Below, piece after piece: positions 1-9,080 of a stretch of 64,000 nucleotides of DNA. Origin of the DNA: QVMM01 sp047030855 (GTDB taxonomy: Bacteria; Bacteroidota; Bacteroidia; Bacteroidales; Dysgonomonadaceae); the NCBI GenBank assembly GCA_047030855.1, contig JBKYIJ010000008.1, positions 682,001 to 746,000 on the forward strand, given 5' to 3'. The notes beneath the pieces are model-generated. The model was not told the origin of the DNA. It made no database searches and saw only the letters and a program-made list of their open reading frames with translations. How positions within the stretch are numbered: position 1 is the first letter of the stretch; every line of letters starts with the position of its first letter. Position numbers and translations under genes: made by a program.

Positions 1-1
1 A

Positions 2-49
2 ATGCTTGAAGACGGACAGGTAAAAACCAATAAAATTATTGTACAATGA
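2..49 (+). CDS. C-terminal end of a T9SS cargo protein (partial)
   Basis: Only the last 15 codons are inside the window; the gene begins upstream of base 1. The frame reads through Leu-Glu-Asp-Gly and ends in TNKIIVQ followed by TGA. That ending fits the last beta strand of the type A T9SS sorting domain, in which a Gly-containing turn is followed by a K/T-rich strand ending in I/V-V-Q. Such proteins cross the outer membrane through the PorU machinery and lose the domain on the cell surface. The stop overlaps the start of the next gene by four bases (ATGA), suggesting translational coupling. The upstream domains cannot be seen, so the function is unknown. Confidence 0.55.
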   Translation: MLEDGQVKTNKIIVQ

Positions 50-339
50 AATTGACGAAAAAAATCATATTTACGGCAATCTTCTTGAACAGTTTTATAA
101 ACCCTTCTATAGCTCAAGAAGATATAACCCTTCCTTCGGAACAGACGTATTCTGAGTTGCAGGATATGTACAGGCAGGGCATGGATGCTTCCGGGCAGGA
201 GGGTACACCTTCACTCAGGACAAAACCTCCTGTGGGTCCTCCCATTGCAGGGAGCCCTGTGGGTGATCTGCCCGTTGCGGCTTTACTGCTTACGGCTGCC
301 TCTTATATGATGGTTAAGAAGAGAAGGATAAAAGAATAA
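46..339 (+). CDS. small exported membrane protein with PVGD sorting-like C-terminus
   Basis: This 97-residue protein has an N-terminal signal peptide (basic start, hydrophobic stretch, cleavage likely near SIAQ at residues 21-24). A polar middle and a Pro/Gly-rich linker (about 58-72) follow. The C-terminus has the motif SPVGD, a hydrophobic segment (about 76-91) and the basic tail KKRRIKE. Short motif, membrane helix and basic cluster form the general layout of exosortase/sortase-type signals, but I cannot name the family or enzyme. It overlaps the preceding T9SS cargo gene by four bases, so the two are probably made together. It could equally be a simple single-pass membrane partner. Function unknown. 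Confidence 0.7.
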   Translation: MKLTKKIIFTAIFLNSFINPSIAQEDITLPSEQTYSELQDMYRQGMDASGQEGTPSLRTKPPVGPPIAGSPVGDLPVAALLLTAASYMMVKKRRIKE

Positions 340-352
340 TTTAAAATATTGT

Positions 353-390
353 AAAGAATGGATAGACAAAAGTTTATCCATTCTTTTTTT
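353..390 (+). terminator. intrinsic terminator after the PVGD protein
   Basis: An inverted repeat, AAAGAATGGATA (353-364) and TATCCATTCTTT (375-386), encloses a short loop and runs into a T tract. It lies just after the stop at 339 and closes the operon that enters the window from the left. Confidence 0.8.
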
Positions 391-433
391 GTATATCTTT
401 ATATGGTGTTGAAATATATAATCATTCGATTGC

Positions 434-583
434 ATGAATAAAAACAATAATTTATCAAAATTAATCCCGGTAATGTTCACGTTTTTCGTGATGGGGTTTG
501 TTGATATGGTTGGCGTTGCTTATTTACTGTTCATGGCATTTAAAATGCAGAAGAGTCCCGGTACGAAAAATGATACATTATAA
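434..583 (+). pseudogene. MFS transporter remnant, internal deletion
   Basis: This 49-codon open frame starts with the usual N-terminus of a Bacteroidota major facilitator permease (LIPVMFTFFVMGFVDMVG, about residues 10-27). It then passes directly into what looks like the end of the same kind of protein (YLLFMAFKMQK, about 30-40) and stops. A normal permease of this type has about 400 residues, so roughly 350 residues with ten or more membrane helices are missing, apparently by an in-frame deletion. What is left could encode one membrane helix at most and cannot be a transporter. It fills the otherwise empty 340-664 gap. The assignment rests on recalled family sequence. Confidence 0.6.
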
Positions 584-648
584 TGACAGGTTTTTCTATT
601 TCGGACTATTCTTATACGGATTTGTCTTCCTAATGAATCGAAATATAC

Positions 649-656
649 TACATTTG
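649..656 (+). promoter_or_regulatory. -7 box of the ygiQ promoter
   Basis: TACATTTG matches the Bacteroidota -7 consensus TAnnTTTG. It ends only 9 bases before the ATG at 665, so the transcript would be nearly leaderless. No well-spaced -33 TTTG is present; the nearest is at 621-624, 24 bp upstream. Confidence 0.5.
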
Positions 657-664
657 CCTATACA

Positions 665-2545
665 ATGAATGAATATAAGTTGACTGATTGGCTGCCTACT
701 ACTAAAAAGGAGGTTGAGATTAGGGGTTGGAATGAATTGGATGTTATCATCTTTTCAGGGGATGCCTATGTCGATCATCCTTCGTTTGGTGCGGCTGTAA
801 TCGGACGAGTTCTTGAAAAAGAAGGTTTGAAAGTGGCGATTGTTCCGCAGCCTAACTGGAGAGATGATCTGAGAGATTTTAAAAAATTAGGAAAACCTCG
901 CCTGTTTTTCGGAATTTCAGCAGGGGCAATGGATTCCATGATCAACCATTATACGGCTAATAAAAGGCTGCGTTCTGACGATGCCTATACGCCTAACGGA
1001 GTTTCAGGCATGCGTCCCGACAGGACTTCTATCGTTTACTCAAACATCCTTAAAAAGTTATATCCTGATGTTCCCATTGTTTTGGGTGGGATAGAGGCTT
1101 CTTTGCGAAGAATAACTCACTACGATTATTGGGACGATAAGCTTCATCGTTCAATATTGCTGGACTCCCAAGCCGATTTGTTGGTTTATGGGATGGGTGA
1201 GTTGCCTATTAAAGAGATTGTCGGCAGGCTTAATAGAGACGCGTCTTTTACTGATCTACACGATATTCCTCAGACTTCTTATGTGACAGATCGTATTTTG
1301 CAGAAATTCGATGAAAAGGATGATATTAGTCTTTTTTCGCATGAAGAATGTGAGACTGATAAACTAAAACAAGCGAAGAATTTTAAAATCGTAGAGGAGC
1401 AATCTAATATGATGTTTGCATCTCGTATCCTCCAAAAAGTTTCCGGCAAAGTAGTCGTTGTCAACCCTCCTTATCCTCCGATGAACGAAGCACAGGTTGA
1501 TATGTCTTTCGATTTGCCTTATACCCGATTACCACATCCTAAGTATAAAGATAAAACCATCCCTGCTTTTGAGATGATAAAATTCTCCGTGAATATGCAC
1601 AGAGGATGTTTTGGTGGATGTTCGTTTTGTACGATTTCTGCTCATCAGGGGAAATTTGTTGTGTCCCGTTCCAAGAAATCAATTCTTAAGGAAGTTGATG
1701 AAATTACAAAAATGTCTGATTTTAAAGGATATTTGAGCGATTTAGGAGGTCCTTCCGCAAATATGTACGGTATGGAGGGCATTGATAAAGATATTTGTGC
1801 CAAATGCAGAAAACCTTCCTGCATATATCCTAAGATATGCAAAAATATAGATGTCGACTATACTAAAATATTAGATATATATAAATCTGTAAATTCCAAT
1901 TCTAAAATAAAGAAATCTTTTATTGGAAGCGGCATCCGATATGATATGGGAATCAATGACGTAAATAAAGCTCAGGATTATCCTAACATAAAATCTTCAA
2001 AAGAGTATTTTACCGAGGTTATCGCAAATCATGTTTCAGGCAGACTGAAGGTAGCACCCGAACACACTTCGTCCTCTGTGTTAAAATATATGAGAAAGGC
2101 TGATTTCAGACAGTTTTACTCTTTTAAGAAAATGTTTGATGAAATCAATCAAAAATTTAATCTGAAGCAACAATTGATTCCTTATTTTATATCTTCACAT
2201 CCCGGATGTACGGAAATAGACATGGCGGAATTGGCAGTAGAGACAAAGAAGCTGGGATTTAACCTTGAGCAGATTCAGGATTTTACCCCTTCACCGATGA
2301 CTCTTGCCACAGAAATATATTATACGGGATATCATCCTTATACTCTCGAAAAAGTATATACGGCTAAAACCAAAGAAGAGAAACTTGCCCAAAGGCAGTT
2401 TTTTTTCTGGTACGACAACAGATATAAGCCTCAGATAGCCCGGACATTGAAAAGACTAAAGAGAGAAGATTTGCTTAATAAGCTTTACCCATACAACCCA
2501 AATAATAATTCTACTGCTACAAAAAATAAAAAGAGGAGAAACTGA
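665..2545 (+). CDS. YgiQ-family radical SAM protein
   Basis: The 626-residue product has the radical SAM iron-sulfur motif CFGGCSFC with cysteines at about 315, 319 and 322, set in the characteristic NMHRGCFGGCSFCTIS block. An N-terminal B12-binding-like region carries the GGIEASLRR motif near residue 140, and a Cys-rich stretch (CAKCRKPSCIYPKIC, about 380-394) follows the core. Order and length fit the UPF0313/YgiQ family, whose reaction is not established. The tail is Lys/Arg rich. It is monocistronic, with its own -7 box and a shared terminator at the stop codon. Confidence 0.93.
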   Translation: MNEYKLTDWLPTTKKEVEIRGWNELDVIIFSGDAYVDHPSFGAAVIGRVLEKEGLKVAIVPQPNWRDDLRDFKKLGKPRLFFGISAGAMDSMINHYTANKRLRSDDAYTPNGVSGMRPDRTSIVYSNILKKLYPDVPIVLGGIEASLRRITHYDYWDDKLHRSILLDSQADLLVYGMGELPIKEIVGRLNRDASFTDLHDIPQTSYVTDRILQKFDEKDDISLFSHEECETDKLKQAKNFKIVEEQSNMMFASRILQKVSGKVVVVNPPYPPMNEAQVDMSFDLPYTRLPHPKYKDKTIPAFEMIKFSVNMHRGCFGGCSFCTISAHQGKFVVSRSKKSILKEVDEITKMSDFKGYLSDLGGPSANMYGMEGIDKDICAKCRKPSCIYPKICKNIDVDYTKILDIYKSVNSNSKIKKSFIGSGIRYDMGINDVNKAQDYPNIKSSKEYFTEVIANHVSGRLKVAPEHTSSSVLKYMRKADFRQFYSFKKMFDEINQKFNLKQQLIPYFISSHPGCTEIDMAELAVETKKLGFNLEQIQDFTPSPMTLATEIYYTGYHPYTLEKVYTAKTKEEKLAQRQFFFWYDNRYKPQIARTLKRLKREDLLNKLYPYNPNNNSTATKNKKRRN

Positions 2546-2558
2546 TTTCTCCTCTTTT
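2531..2558. terminator. bidirectional terminator between ygiQ and ahcY
   Basis: AAGAGGAGAAA (2531-2541) and TTTCTCCTCTT (2546-2556) form an 11-bp stem with a 4-base loop, flanked by A- and T-rich runs. It overlaps the ygiQ stop and serves two convergent genes. Confidence 0.85.
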
Positions 2559-2579
2559 GTTATATTAAGACGGGTTTGA

Positions 2580-3998
2580 TTAATATCTGTACATATCGGA
2601 TTTATAAGGTCCTTCAACTGGAACACCTATATAATCGGCTTGTGCTTGAGTAAGTTTGGTTAATTTTACTCCTATCTGATCCAGATGCAAACGTGCGACT
2701 TCTTCATCCAAATGCTTCGGAAGGCAATAAACCCCGACTTTATAGTCGTTTTTCCAAAGTTCCATTTGAGCGAGAGTCTGATTTGTAAATGAATTACTCA
2801 TTACAAAAGAAGCATGTCCCGTGGCACAACCAAGGTTCACCAGACGCCCTTCCGCCAAAAGGAAGATTGAATTGCCTTTCGGGAAAGTGTATTTGTCAAC
2901 CTGAGGTTTGATGTTCGTATGTTTGATACCTTTGTAATTAACGAGCTTTTCCACCTGAATTTCGTTGTCGAAGTGTCCGATGTTACAGACGATAGCCTGA
3001 TCTTTCATCGCTTCCATATGCTCGATACGGATTACATCGCAATTGCCCGTAGTAGTTACAAAAATATTACCTTCTTTGACTGCTTCTTCTATTGTTGTCA
3101 CCTCAAAACCTTCCATTGCTGCCTGAAGCGCGCAAATCGGATCAATCTCGGTAACCAGTACTCTTGCTCCGTATGAACGCATAGAGGCTGCACAGCCTTT
3201 ACCGACATCACCGTATCCGAGTACGACAACGACTTTTCCTGCTATCATCACGTCAGTTGCGCGTTTAATGCCGTCAGCCAATGATTCGCGGCATCCGTAA
3301 AGATTGTCAAATTTGGATTTCGTAACAGAGTCGTTCACATTTATTGCGGGAACAAGCAGTTCTCCTTTTTCCATCATTTGATACAGACGATGCACTCCCG
3401 TTGTAGTTTCCTCTGAAATACCTTTCAGGTCGGCAACGGTTCGGTGCCAGCGTTGATTGTCTTCTTTCAGAATACGATTCAGCGTATCAAGGATTACTTG
3501 CTCTTCGTGATTAGCTCCTTTACGATCGATTGTTTTAGCGTCGTTCTCCGCTTTATAACCCATATGTATAAGAAGAGAAGCATCGCCTCCGTCGTCTACA
3601 ATCAGGTTCGGACCTTTTCCTCCGGGAAATCTTAGCGCTTGTTCGGTACACCACCAGTATTCTTCAAGAGTTTCGCCTTTCCATGCGAATACGGGAATTC
3701 CTGCTGCCGCAATGGCTGCCGCCGCATGATCCTGTGTTGAAAAGATATTGCAGCTTACCCAACGGATGTCTGCACCCAGTTCTTTTAACGTTTCGATAAG
3801 AACCGCCGTTTGTATCGTCATATGCAGTGAACCCATTACGCGGGCGCCTTTCAACGGTTTTTCAGCTCCGTATTTTTTACGCAATGCCATTAGTCCCGGC
3901 ATTTCGTGTTCTGCAATTTCTATCTCTTTCCTTCCAAACTCGGCAAGGCTGATGTCAGCTACCAAATACGGCAGATTTGGTTCTAATTTTTTTGTCAT
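2580..3998 (-). CDS. ahcY: adenosylhomocysteinase
   Basis: The 472-residue enzyme hydrolyses S-adenosylhomocysteine to adenosine and homocysteine, removing the product inhibitor of methyltransferases in the cytoplasm. Visible features are the substrate region DHAAAAIAAAGIPVFAWKGE (about 90-110), the NAD-binding motif GYGDVGKG near residue 260, the GNCDVI block and the conserved C-terminus VEGPYKSDMYRY. The start MTKKLEPNLPYLVADISLA matches the usual N-terminus. It is convergent with ygiQ, and the next gene on its strand ends about 50 bp upstream of its start. Confidence 0.97.
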   Translation of the reverse strand: MTKKLEPNLPYLVADISLAEFGRKEIEIAEHEMPGLMALRKKYGAEKPLKGARVMGSLHMTIQTAVLIETLKELGADIRWVSCNIFSTQDHAAAAIAAAGIPVFAWKGETLEEYWWCTEQALRFPGGKGPNLIVDDGGDASLLIHMGYKAENDAKTIDRKGANHEEQVILDTLNRILKEDNQRWHRTVADLKGISEETTTGVHRLYQMMEKGELLVPAINVNDSVTKSKFDNLYGCRESLADGIKRATDVMIAGKVVVVLGYGDVGKGCAASMRSYGARVLVTEIDPICALQAAMEGFEVTTIEEAVKEGNIFVTTTGNCDVIRIEHMEAMKDQAIVCNIGHFDNEIQVEKLVNYKGIKHTNIKPQVDKYTFPKGNSIFLLAEGRLVNLGCATGHASFVMSNSFTNQTLAQMELWKNDYKVGVYCLPKHLDEEVARLHLDQIGVKLTKLTQAQADYIGVPVEGPYKSDMYRY

Positions 3999-4045
3999 AA
4001 CAATTGTGTAATATATTTATTTTTAAAGTTTCGCAAAGTTAATAA

Positions 4046-4867
4046 TTAATTCGAACGATTGACAGGATGCTTGTTCCCTTTGAAACTTTTCAGGATTACG
4101 CGGGCATTTCCGACTTTCAGTTTTGAGTCGATTCTGATCGGCAATCTGTTGTTGTCATTGGTTATATATACTTTCATGGCTTCTTCGCTGTTTTCGAAGG
4201 CATCGTCCGAAATTTTCAGGACAAGGCGGATCGTGTTGTATTTATTGTCATCCCCTACTTTTAATTTCTCGGTGCCGTCATGTACGATTGTCATTTTCAA
4301 CCTCTTTTTACCTGAAATAAAGTTTACATTCACTTTATCTCCTTTTCTCATGTGTCCGTAGTCAAGAGTCCGCGCATAGAAAACGATACTCATCATATCA
4401 TAGATGCAGTCTTTTGTTTCGAATGTTTCGTCAAACTTAAAATTTCCGTTTTTATGCCTAACGGATCTTGTTTTTATTTTTCCGTCAGAATAATTGTATG
4501 TTACTCTTTCTTTCGTGTAGTCGTCATCTTCATGTGCGTCTTTCGTGAAAGCCAGAGGAACAAGGTCTTTCGTCAGAACGCAGGATATTGTATCGTTCAG
4601 TTTGAAAAAGCTTCTTGCAGTTCCTGTTGATGCTGACGACAGGCTTATTTTATATACATCCTGTCCGTTGTATTTGGCGTCTAAGGTTTTTAGTTTAGCC
4701 CATCCGCTCTTTTTTGAAATAAGTCCCCATTTGAAATGCAGATCATATTCCAATACTTCTCCCGATTGAAAGTATATGTTATCAATTTTACATTGTGCGT
4801 TCAGAGTATGCAGGCAGATAACCGAAATTATCAGAGCCATTAAACCGCTTTTGTATATTTTTTTCAT
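4046..4867 (-). CDS. DUF3108 periplasmic protein
   Basis: The 273-residue product begins with a signal peptide ending near LNAQ (residues 22-25), so it is exported. The mature part looks all-beta: GEVLEYDLHFKWGLI near 36-50, KISLSSASTG near 73-82 and GDKVNVNFISGKK near 175-190. This arrangement fits DUF3108, a family of envelope proteins of unknown biochemical role. It ends 47 bp before ahcY and lies 22 bp downstream of the Ig-fold lipoprotein gene, so the three probably form one minus-strand transcription unit. Confidence 0.8.
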   Translation of the reverse strand: MKKIYKSGLMALIISVICLHTLNAQCKIDNIYFQSGEVLEYDLHFKWGLISKKSGWAKLKTLDAKYNGQDVYKISLSSASTGTARSFFKLNDTISCVLTKDLVPLAFTKDAHEDDDYTKERVTYNYSDGKIKTRSVRHKNGNFKFDETFETKDCIYDMMSIVFYARTLDYGHMRKGDKVNVNFISGKKRLKMTIVHDGTEKLKVGDDNKYNTIRLVLKISDDAFENSEEAMKVYITNDNNRLPIRIDSKLKVGNARVILKSFKGNKHPVNRSN

Positions 4868-4889
4868 ACCGAATATTTTTTAGTTTTAA

Positions 4890-6850
4890 TTACCGCCTCA
4901 TGTCAATCGGCGAGGATGGAAATTGCGATTGTTGATTTTGTTGTTGCTGTTGATTCTTTTTGTCTTGTTGTTTTCTTTTTTCCTCTTCTTTTTCAAGCTG
5001 TTTTCTTCTGCTGCTTTTTTCTTGAGGTTTGTTTTTGGTTATTTCCAGAGGCTTTTGTTTTTCGACGCTTAATGCCCTGATATTCCAGCTTTCTTCTATG
5101 TCCCAGTTTGCTTTTATGTCAAAATACTTGTCGTAATAAAATACTTCTTCGGGCTGTAAATCTTCATAATAATCGCCCGTGTCCCATATTCCGTTCCCGT
5201 TTTTGTCCATAACAATTCTTGCATAATATTTCCCCGGATTCAGATATCTGAATAATACGCCTCCATCTTTGACTGTGGATTTTCTTAAAGGTTTATCCGA
5301 CGCGTCCAGAAGCTCAACAAAGGCAGGCAAACTATCGTTTTTCCCTGATATATCAATGTAAAGATTGCCGTATTCATCTACATTCTTTATTCTGAATTTT
5401 TCTTCATACTTATTATTCCACATCCCCGAATAGCTGTGCAGCGTCGCTGAATCGGTGTAGAAGATATACTGTGCTCCCGGTTCCCATTTCTTGAAGAAAG
5501 AAAATTTTCGCGGATTGTATTTGTCCTGATAGAATTCGATTTTATCATCAATGTATGTCGAATCTTCTACCTGAAATCTTTGTAATTTAAACTTATCCGG
5601 ATCGAAATCCATAACAGGCTGATCGAATGTAATGCGTATCGTATCCAGAATATCAAAGCTGCCTCTCATGTTGGATTGCATGGATAAGAAAGTAATGCTT
5701 TCTTCTTCTTTGTCTTTTTTCTTTTCTTTTTTCTCCGTGTTTCTCTTCCTTCGGTTTATGAAGTTGAGAGTATCTGTTTGTGAGACTATATTGTTCAGTG
5801 TGTCGGTAACATTATAAGTCATTTGCAGAGCGATTGTGTCTATCTCAGCTACCATCGGATCGGTTATCCAGTAATGGAGAGTATCGTTTTTCACGGACTT
5901 TTCCAGAACAGCCCAATCTTTATCTCCGTCAAAATTCAGGGGTTCTATTTGCGGCATTTCGGTAGGTGCTCCGAAAATTATGTTCAGTTCGTCAGGAACA
6001 ATTCTTTCATGTTTCTGAAGATACTGTCTTTGGAATGCGGAAACGAAAGATCGCAGGATTATATCATCGGGCAGAAACCGCGTGTATTTTACATCAATAA
6101 CGGTATCTACCGTCAGGTCTTGCTTAAAAACTGTGTCAGTCCGTACGGCTTGCGTGAAGCTTGGCGTAATAGTTGAATCGTTATAAGCTATTGCACTGGA
6201 CATATTTTCATAGATATAACTCCTTGAAATATCATCGAGCGCATAAATCCTGTATTTCCCCTCGGCTATTCCTCTTATTGTAAATTGCCCTTTGTCGTTA
6301 GTTCTGGAAATTCTTTTAAAAGGAATTTTGAGGAATGCGGTATCCGACAAGTCAGAATGAAGTCCTACATATATGCCTTTTACGGGTTCCAGATTATCGG
6401 CAGATAATACTGTTCCCGAAATAGCGAGCGAATCTATGATGTCTCCCGTAGAAAAAGACAGCGAGAAATTTTCCAGCGGATTGCCTTCATTGTTATCCTG
6501 TATGGCATCCGTAAAATCTATTGTATATGTAGTATTGGGTTGAAGAGTGTCTTTCAGTTCCACCGTTACTTTTTTTACTGATTGCCTGTATTTTAGGCAT
6601 TCTTTTTTTGTGGAGGTGTTACGATGATCTTATCCATCGGCTGATCCAGTTTGACGAACTCGTCAAATTCGATTTCAATTTTGTGGGAAGCAACGTTTGT
6701 TTGGTTAAATGACGGCGTGCTTTTTACAACTACGGGAGGATCGAAATCGAAGTCTCCGCCCGACGGCGACGCAATGCTGGCACAGGAAACCGCCAGAACG
6801 GAGGTAAGGATAACGAACATCAGAACCTTATTCCGCTTTAAAAAAATCAC
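4890..6850 (-). CDS. Ig-like domain lipoprotein, two frameshifts
   Basis: The gene is read as two open frames (6850-6593 and 6563-4890) with a short third frame between. The first part has a lipoprotein signal with lipobox VSCAS (Cys about 23) and starts a bacterial Ig-like fold (residues about 38-80). The second part continues it (TYTIDFTDAIQDNNEGN), then carries a carboxypeptidase-regulatory-like repeat and a Gln/Lys-rich tail. Two T7 runs on the plus strand (6603-6609 and 6570-6576) each appear one base too long; shortening both gives one continuous protein of about 650 residues. It is probably an outer-membrane lipoprotein of unknown role. Whether the shifts are real or sequence errors cannot be told here. 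Confidence 0.75.
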
Positions 6851-6888
6851 AAACTTTTATTATCATCTCCGTTAAGTTGAATCAAGCG

Positions 6889-6896
6889 CAAAAATA
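6889..6896 (-). promoter_or_regulatory. -7 box for the Ig-like lipoprotein operon
   Basis: On the minus strand TATTTTTG matches TAnnTTTG, 39 bp before the ATG at 6850. No clear -33 box is visible at the expected distance. Confidence 0.45.
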
Positions 6897-7057
6897 CAAT
6901 GTTTTGTTTATTAATTATCTGTATAATATAGAAAAAGCCTTAAAATTGAATGTGCAAGATTTAACAAATTCGTTTTTTTGATTAAGCTTTAACATCTCTT
7001 TTTTCTTGTATCAGGCAGTTTTATGTCGCAAAATGAACATAAAAAAAAATAAAAAAA

Positions 7058-7089
7058 TTGTTTTATAGAGTATTTATTTTGTTACTTTG
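7058..7089 (+). promoter_or_regulatory. promoter of the ftsX operon
   Basis: TTG (7058-7060) and TTACTTTG (7082-7089) are 21 bp apart, close to the Bacteroidota -33/-7 pair. The -7 box departs from the consensus at its second base. The first gene starts at 7126. The 6851-7125 gap otherwise holds only A/T-rich sequence. Confidence 0.5.
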
Positions 7090-7125
7090 TGTCAAAATTA
7101 GGATACTTATACCTGTTTTATTGAT

Positions 7126-8004
7126 ATGGCAGAGCACAGAAGAAAGAATACAGGTTCTTTTTGGGGTACGGGGATGACAACAACAATAAGCATTACTCTC
7201 GTTTTGCTGTTGTTAGGACTTACGATTCTGCTCGGATTTATGGGTAAAAGCATAACATCTTTCGTTAAGGAAAACCTGACTGTCACAATAGAACTGCCAG
7301 ATAAAATGAAAGAATCGGACATTCTGAAGATGGAAAACACGCTTCAGAAAGCTTCGTTTGTAAAAGAGGTAAAATTCGTCAGTAAAGAACAGATAAAGCA
7401 ACAGCTTATCGAGGATTTGGGACGCGATCCTGAAGAAGTATTGGGTTATAATCCCGCATCCAGTTGCTTTGAAATCAAATTGAAATCGGAATATGCCAAT
7501 TCGGACAGTGTAAAAGTCGTTGAAAAGAAATTGAAGGATAAAAATCTTGCACAAGAGATTTTGTACAGCGAAGATGATCTTAATATGGTAAATGCCAATC
7601 TTTCCAAGGTAAGCACTATTATGCTTGTTTTTGCCTTGATTCTGATGTTTATTTCTTTTACGCTTATCCGGAATACTATTCGGCTAAATATTTATTCCAA
7701 AAGATTTATTATCAGCACAATGCAATTGGTGGGCGCTACGAATGCTTTTATTCGTAAACCTTTTATTCAGCGTGCAGTTGTCTGGGGAATAATAGCTTCG
7801 ATACTGGCAAACGTAATAATAACAGTCATACTCTACTCATTGTCAAAAGAGTATCGTGAATTAATATCTCTTATAAGCATGAACGACTTATGCATAATAT
7901 ATGTTGCGGTTCTTTTGTTAGGCGTACTGCTTACGTTTACGGCAACTTATTTTTCGGTGAATAAGTATTTGAAAATGAATACAAACAATTTATATAATAT
8001 ATAA
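7126..8004 (+). CDS. ftsX: cell division protein FtsX
   Basis: The 292-residue membrane protein has the FtsX layout: one N-terminal helix (about 19-42), an extracytoplasmic domain (about 45-155), then three helices (about 160-182, 218-240, 260-282). The motif MQLVGATNAFIRKPFIQRA after the second helix is typical of the permease domain. With the ATPase FtsE it controls peptidoglycan hydrolases at the division site; no ftsE lies in this window. It heads a tight operon with DUF3098, uppP, truB and queA, an order I recognise from other Bacteroidales. Confidence 0.93.
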   Translation: MAEHRRKNTGSFWGTGMTTTISITLVLLLLGLTILLGFMGKSITSFVKENLTVTIELPDKMKESDILKMENTLQKASFVKEVKFVSKEQIKQQLIEDLGRDPEEVLGYNPASSCFEIKLKSEYANSDSVKVVEKKLKDKNLAQEILYSEDDLNMVNANLSKVSTIMLVFALILMFISFTLIRNTIRLNIYSKRFIISTMQLVGATNAFIRKPFIQRAVVWGIIASILANVIITVILYSLSKEYRELISLISMNDLCIIYVAVLLLGVLLTFTATYFSVNKYLKMNTNNLYNI

Positions 8005-8016
8005 GCACAACTAAGA

Positions 8017-8262
8017 ATGGATAAAATGGAATTTGCCTTTGGCAAGAAAAATTATATTATATGCGCCGTTTCCGTGCTGATCATTATTGTCGGTTTCTTT
8101 CTGATGACAGGTTCGGCAACAACGATCGAAGGCGGATTCGAACCCGATATATTCAGCGTCCGCCGTATAGTTATTGCCCCAATGACTTGTTTCGTAGGTT
8201 TTCTATTAATGATTGTCGGCATTTTGTATCAAGATAAATCTGAAAAACCCGACAATCAGTAA
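8017..8262 (+). CDS. DUF3098 membrane protein
   Basis: This 81-residue protein has two hydrophobic segments (about 12-32 and 48-68) joined by a loop with EPDIFSVRRIVIAP, the signature of DUF3098, a small family found between ftsX and uppP in Bacteroidota. It probably sits in the inner membrane with both ends inside. Its role is unknown; gene order suggests a link to division or the undecaprenyl carrier cycle. It lies 12 bp after ftsX and 2 bp before uppP. Confidence 0.85.
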   Translation: MDKMEFAFGKKNYIICAVSVLIIIVGFFLMTGSATTIEGGFEPDIFSVRRIVIAPMTCFVGFLLMIVGILYQDKSEKPDNQ

Positions 8263-8264
8263 AC

Positions 8265-9071
8265 ATGGACGTTTTAGAAGCGATTATATTAGGTATAATT
8301 CAGGGACTTACCGAATTCTTACCTGTAAGTAGTAGCGGGCATATCGTTATAGGCAGCGAAATCTTAGGTTTGGAACGTGAAGAGAATCTGACTTTTGCGA
8401 TCGTTGTTCATACAGCTACGGTTTTAAGTACAATATTGGTTCTTCACTCCGATATTTGGCAACTGTTGAAAGGGCTTTTCAAATTTCAATGGAACGAGGA
8501 AACCAAATATGTTGCTAAAATAGCGGTGTCATTAATACCCGTGATGATCGTCGGCTTCTTCCTGAAAGATCTGGTTGAAGAACTTTTCAGTTCGGGGCTT
8601 CTGATAGTAGGCTGTTCTTTGATTGTAACAGCCATTTTATTGGCATTTTCCAGCTACGCGAAACCTCGTATAAAAGATGATATTTCTTTTAAAGACGCAT
8701 TAATTATAGGGGTGGCACAAGGCGTAGCGGCAATATTTCCGGGATTGTCACGTTCTGGCTCTACCATATCGACAGGGCTACTGCTCGGAGACAAAAAAGA
8801 AAGCGTTGCCAAATTTTCATTTCTTATGGTGATAATTCCGATTCTTGGAGAAGCCTTTTTGGATCTGATGAAAGGCGATTTTACAGGATCTTCCCCTGAA
8901 ACTTCGATTCCTGTTGCATCGCTGATAGCAGGGTTTTTAGCGGCTTTTATTTTCGGATGCATTGCCTGTAAATGGATGATTAATATTGTCAAAAAAGGCA
9001 AGCTTATCTATTTTGCATATTACTGTGCGATTGTCGGAATAATATCCATCGTATATTCTTTTCTAAATTAA
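8265..9071 (+). CDS. uppP: undecaprenyl-diphosphatase
   Basis: The 268-residue polytopic membrane enzyme (BacA/UppP) removes a phosphate from undecaprenyl pyrophosphate to recycle the lipid carrier for peptidoglycan and surface glycans. Both family motifs are present: EFLPVSSSGH at residues 17-26 and PGLSRSGST at about 159-167, with Glu17, Ser and His/Arg residues in the expected places. Length is normal. It follows DUF3098 by two bases and precedes truB by nine. Confidence 0.96.
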   Translation: MDVLEAIILGIIQGLTEFLPVSSSGHIVIGSEILGLEREENLTFAIVVHTATVLSTILVLHSDIWQLLKGLFKFQWNEETKYVAKIAVSLIPVMIVGFFLKDLVEELFSSGLLIVGCSLIVTAILLAFSSYAKPRIKDDISFKDALIIGVAQGVAAIFPGLSRSGSTISTGLLLGDKKESVAKFSFLMVIIPILGEAFLDLMKGDFTGSSPETSIPVASLIAGFLAAFIFGCIACKWMINIVKKGKLIYFAYYCAIVGIISIVYSFLN

Positions 9072-9080
9072 TTGGTTGAC

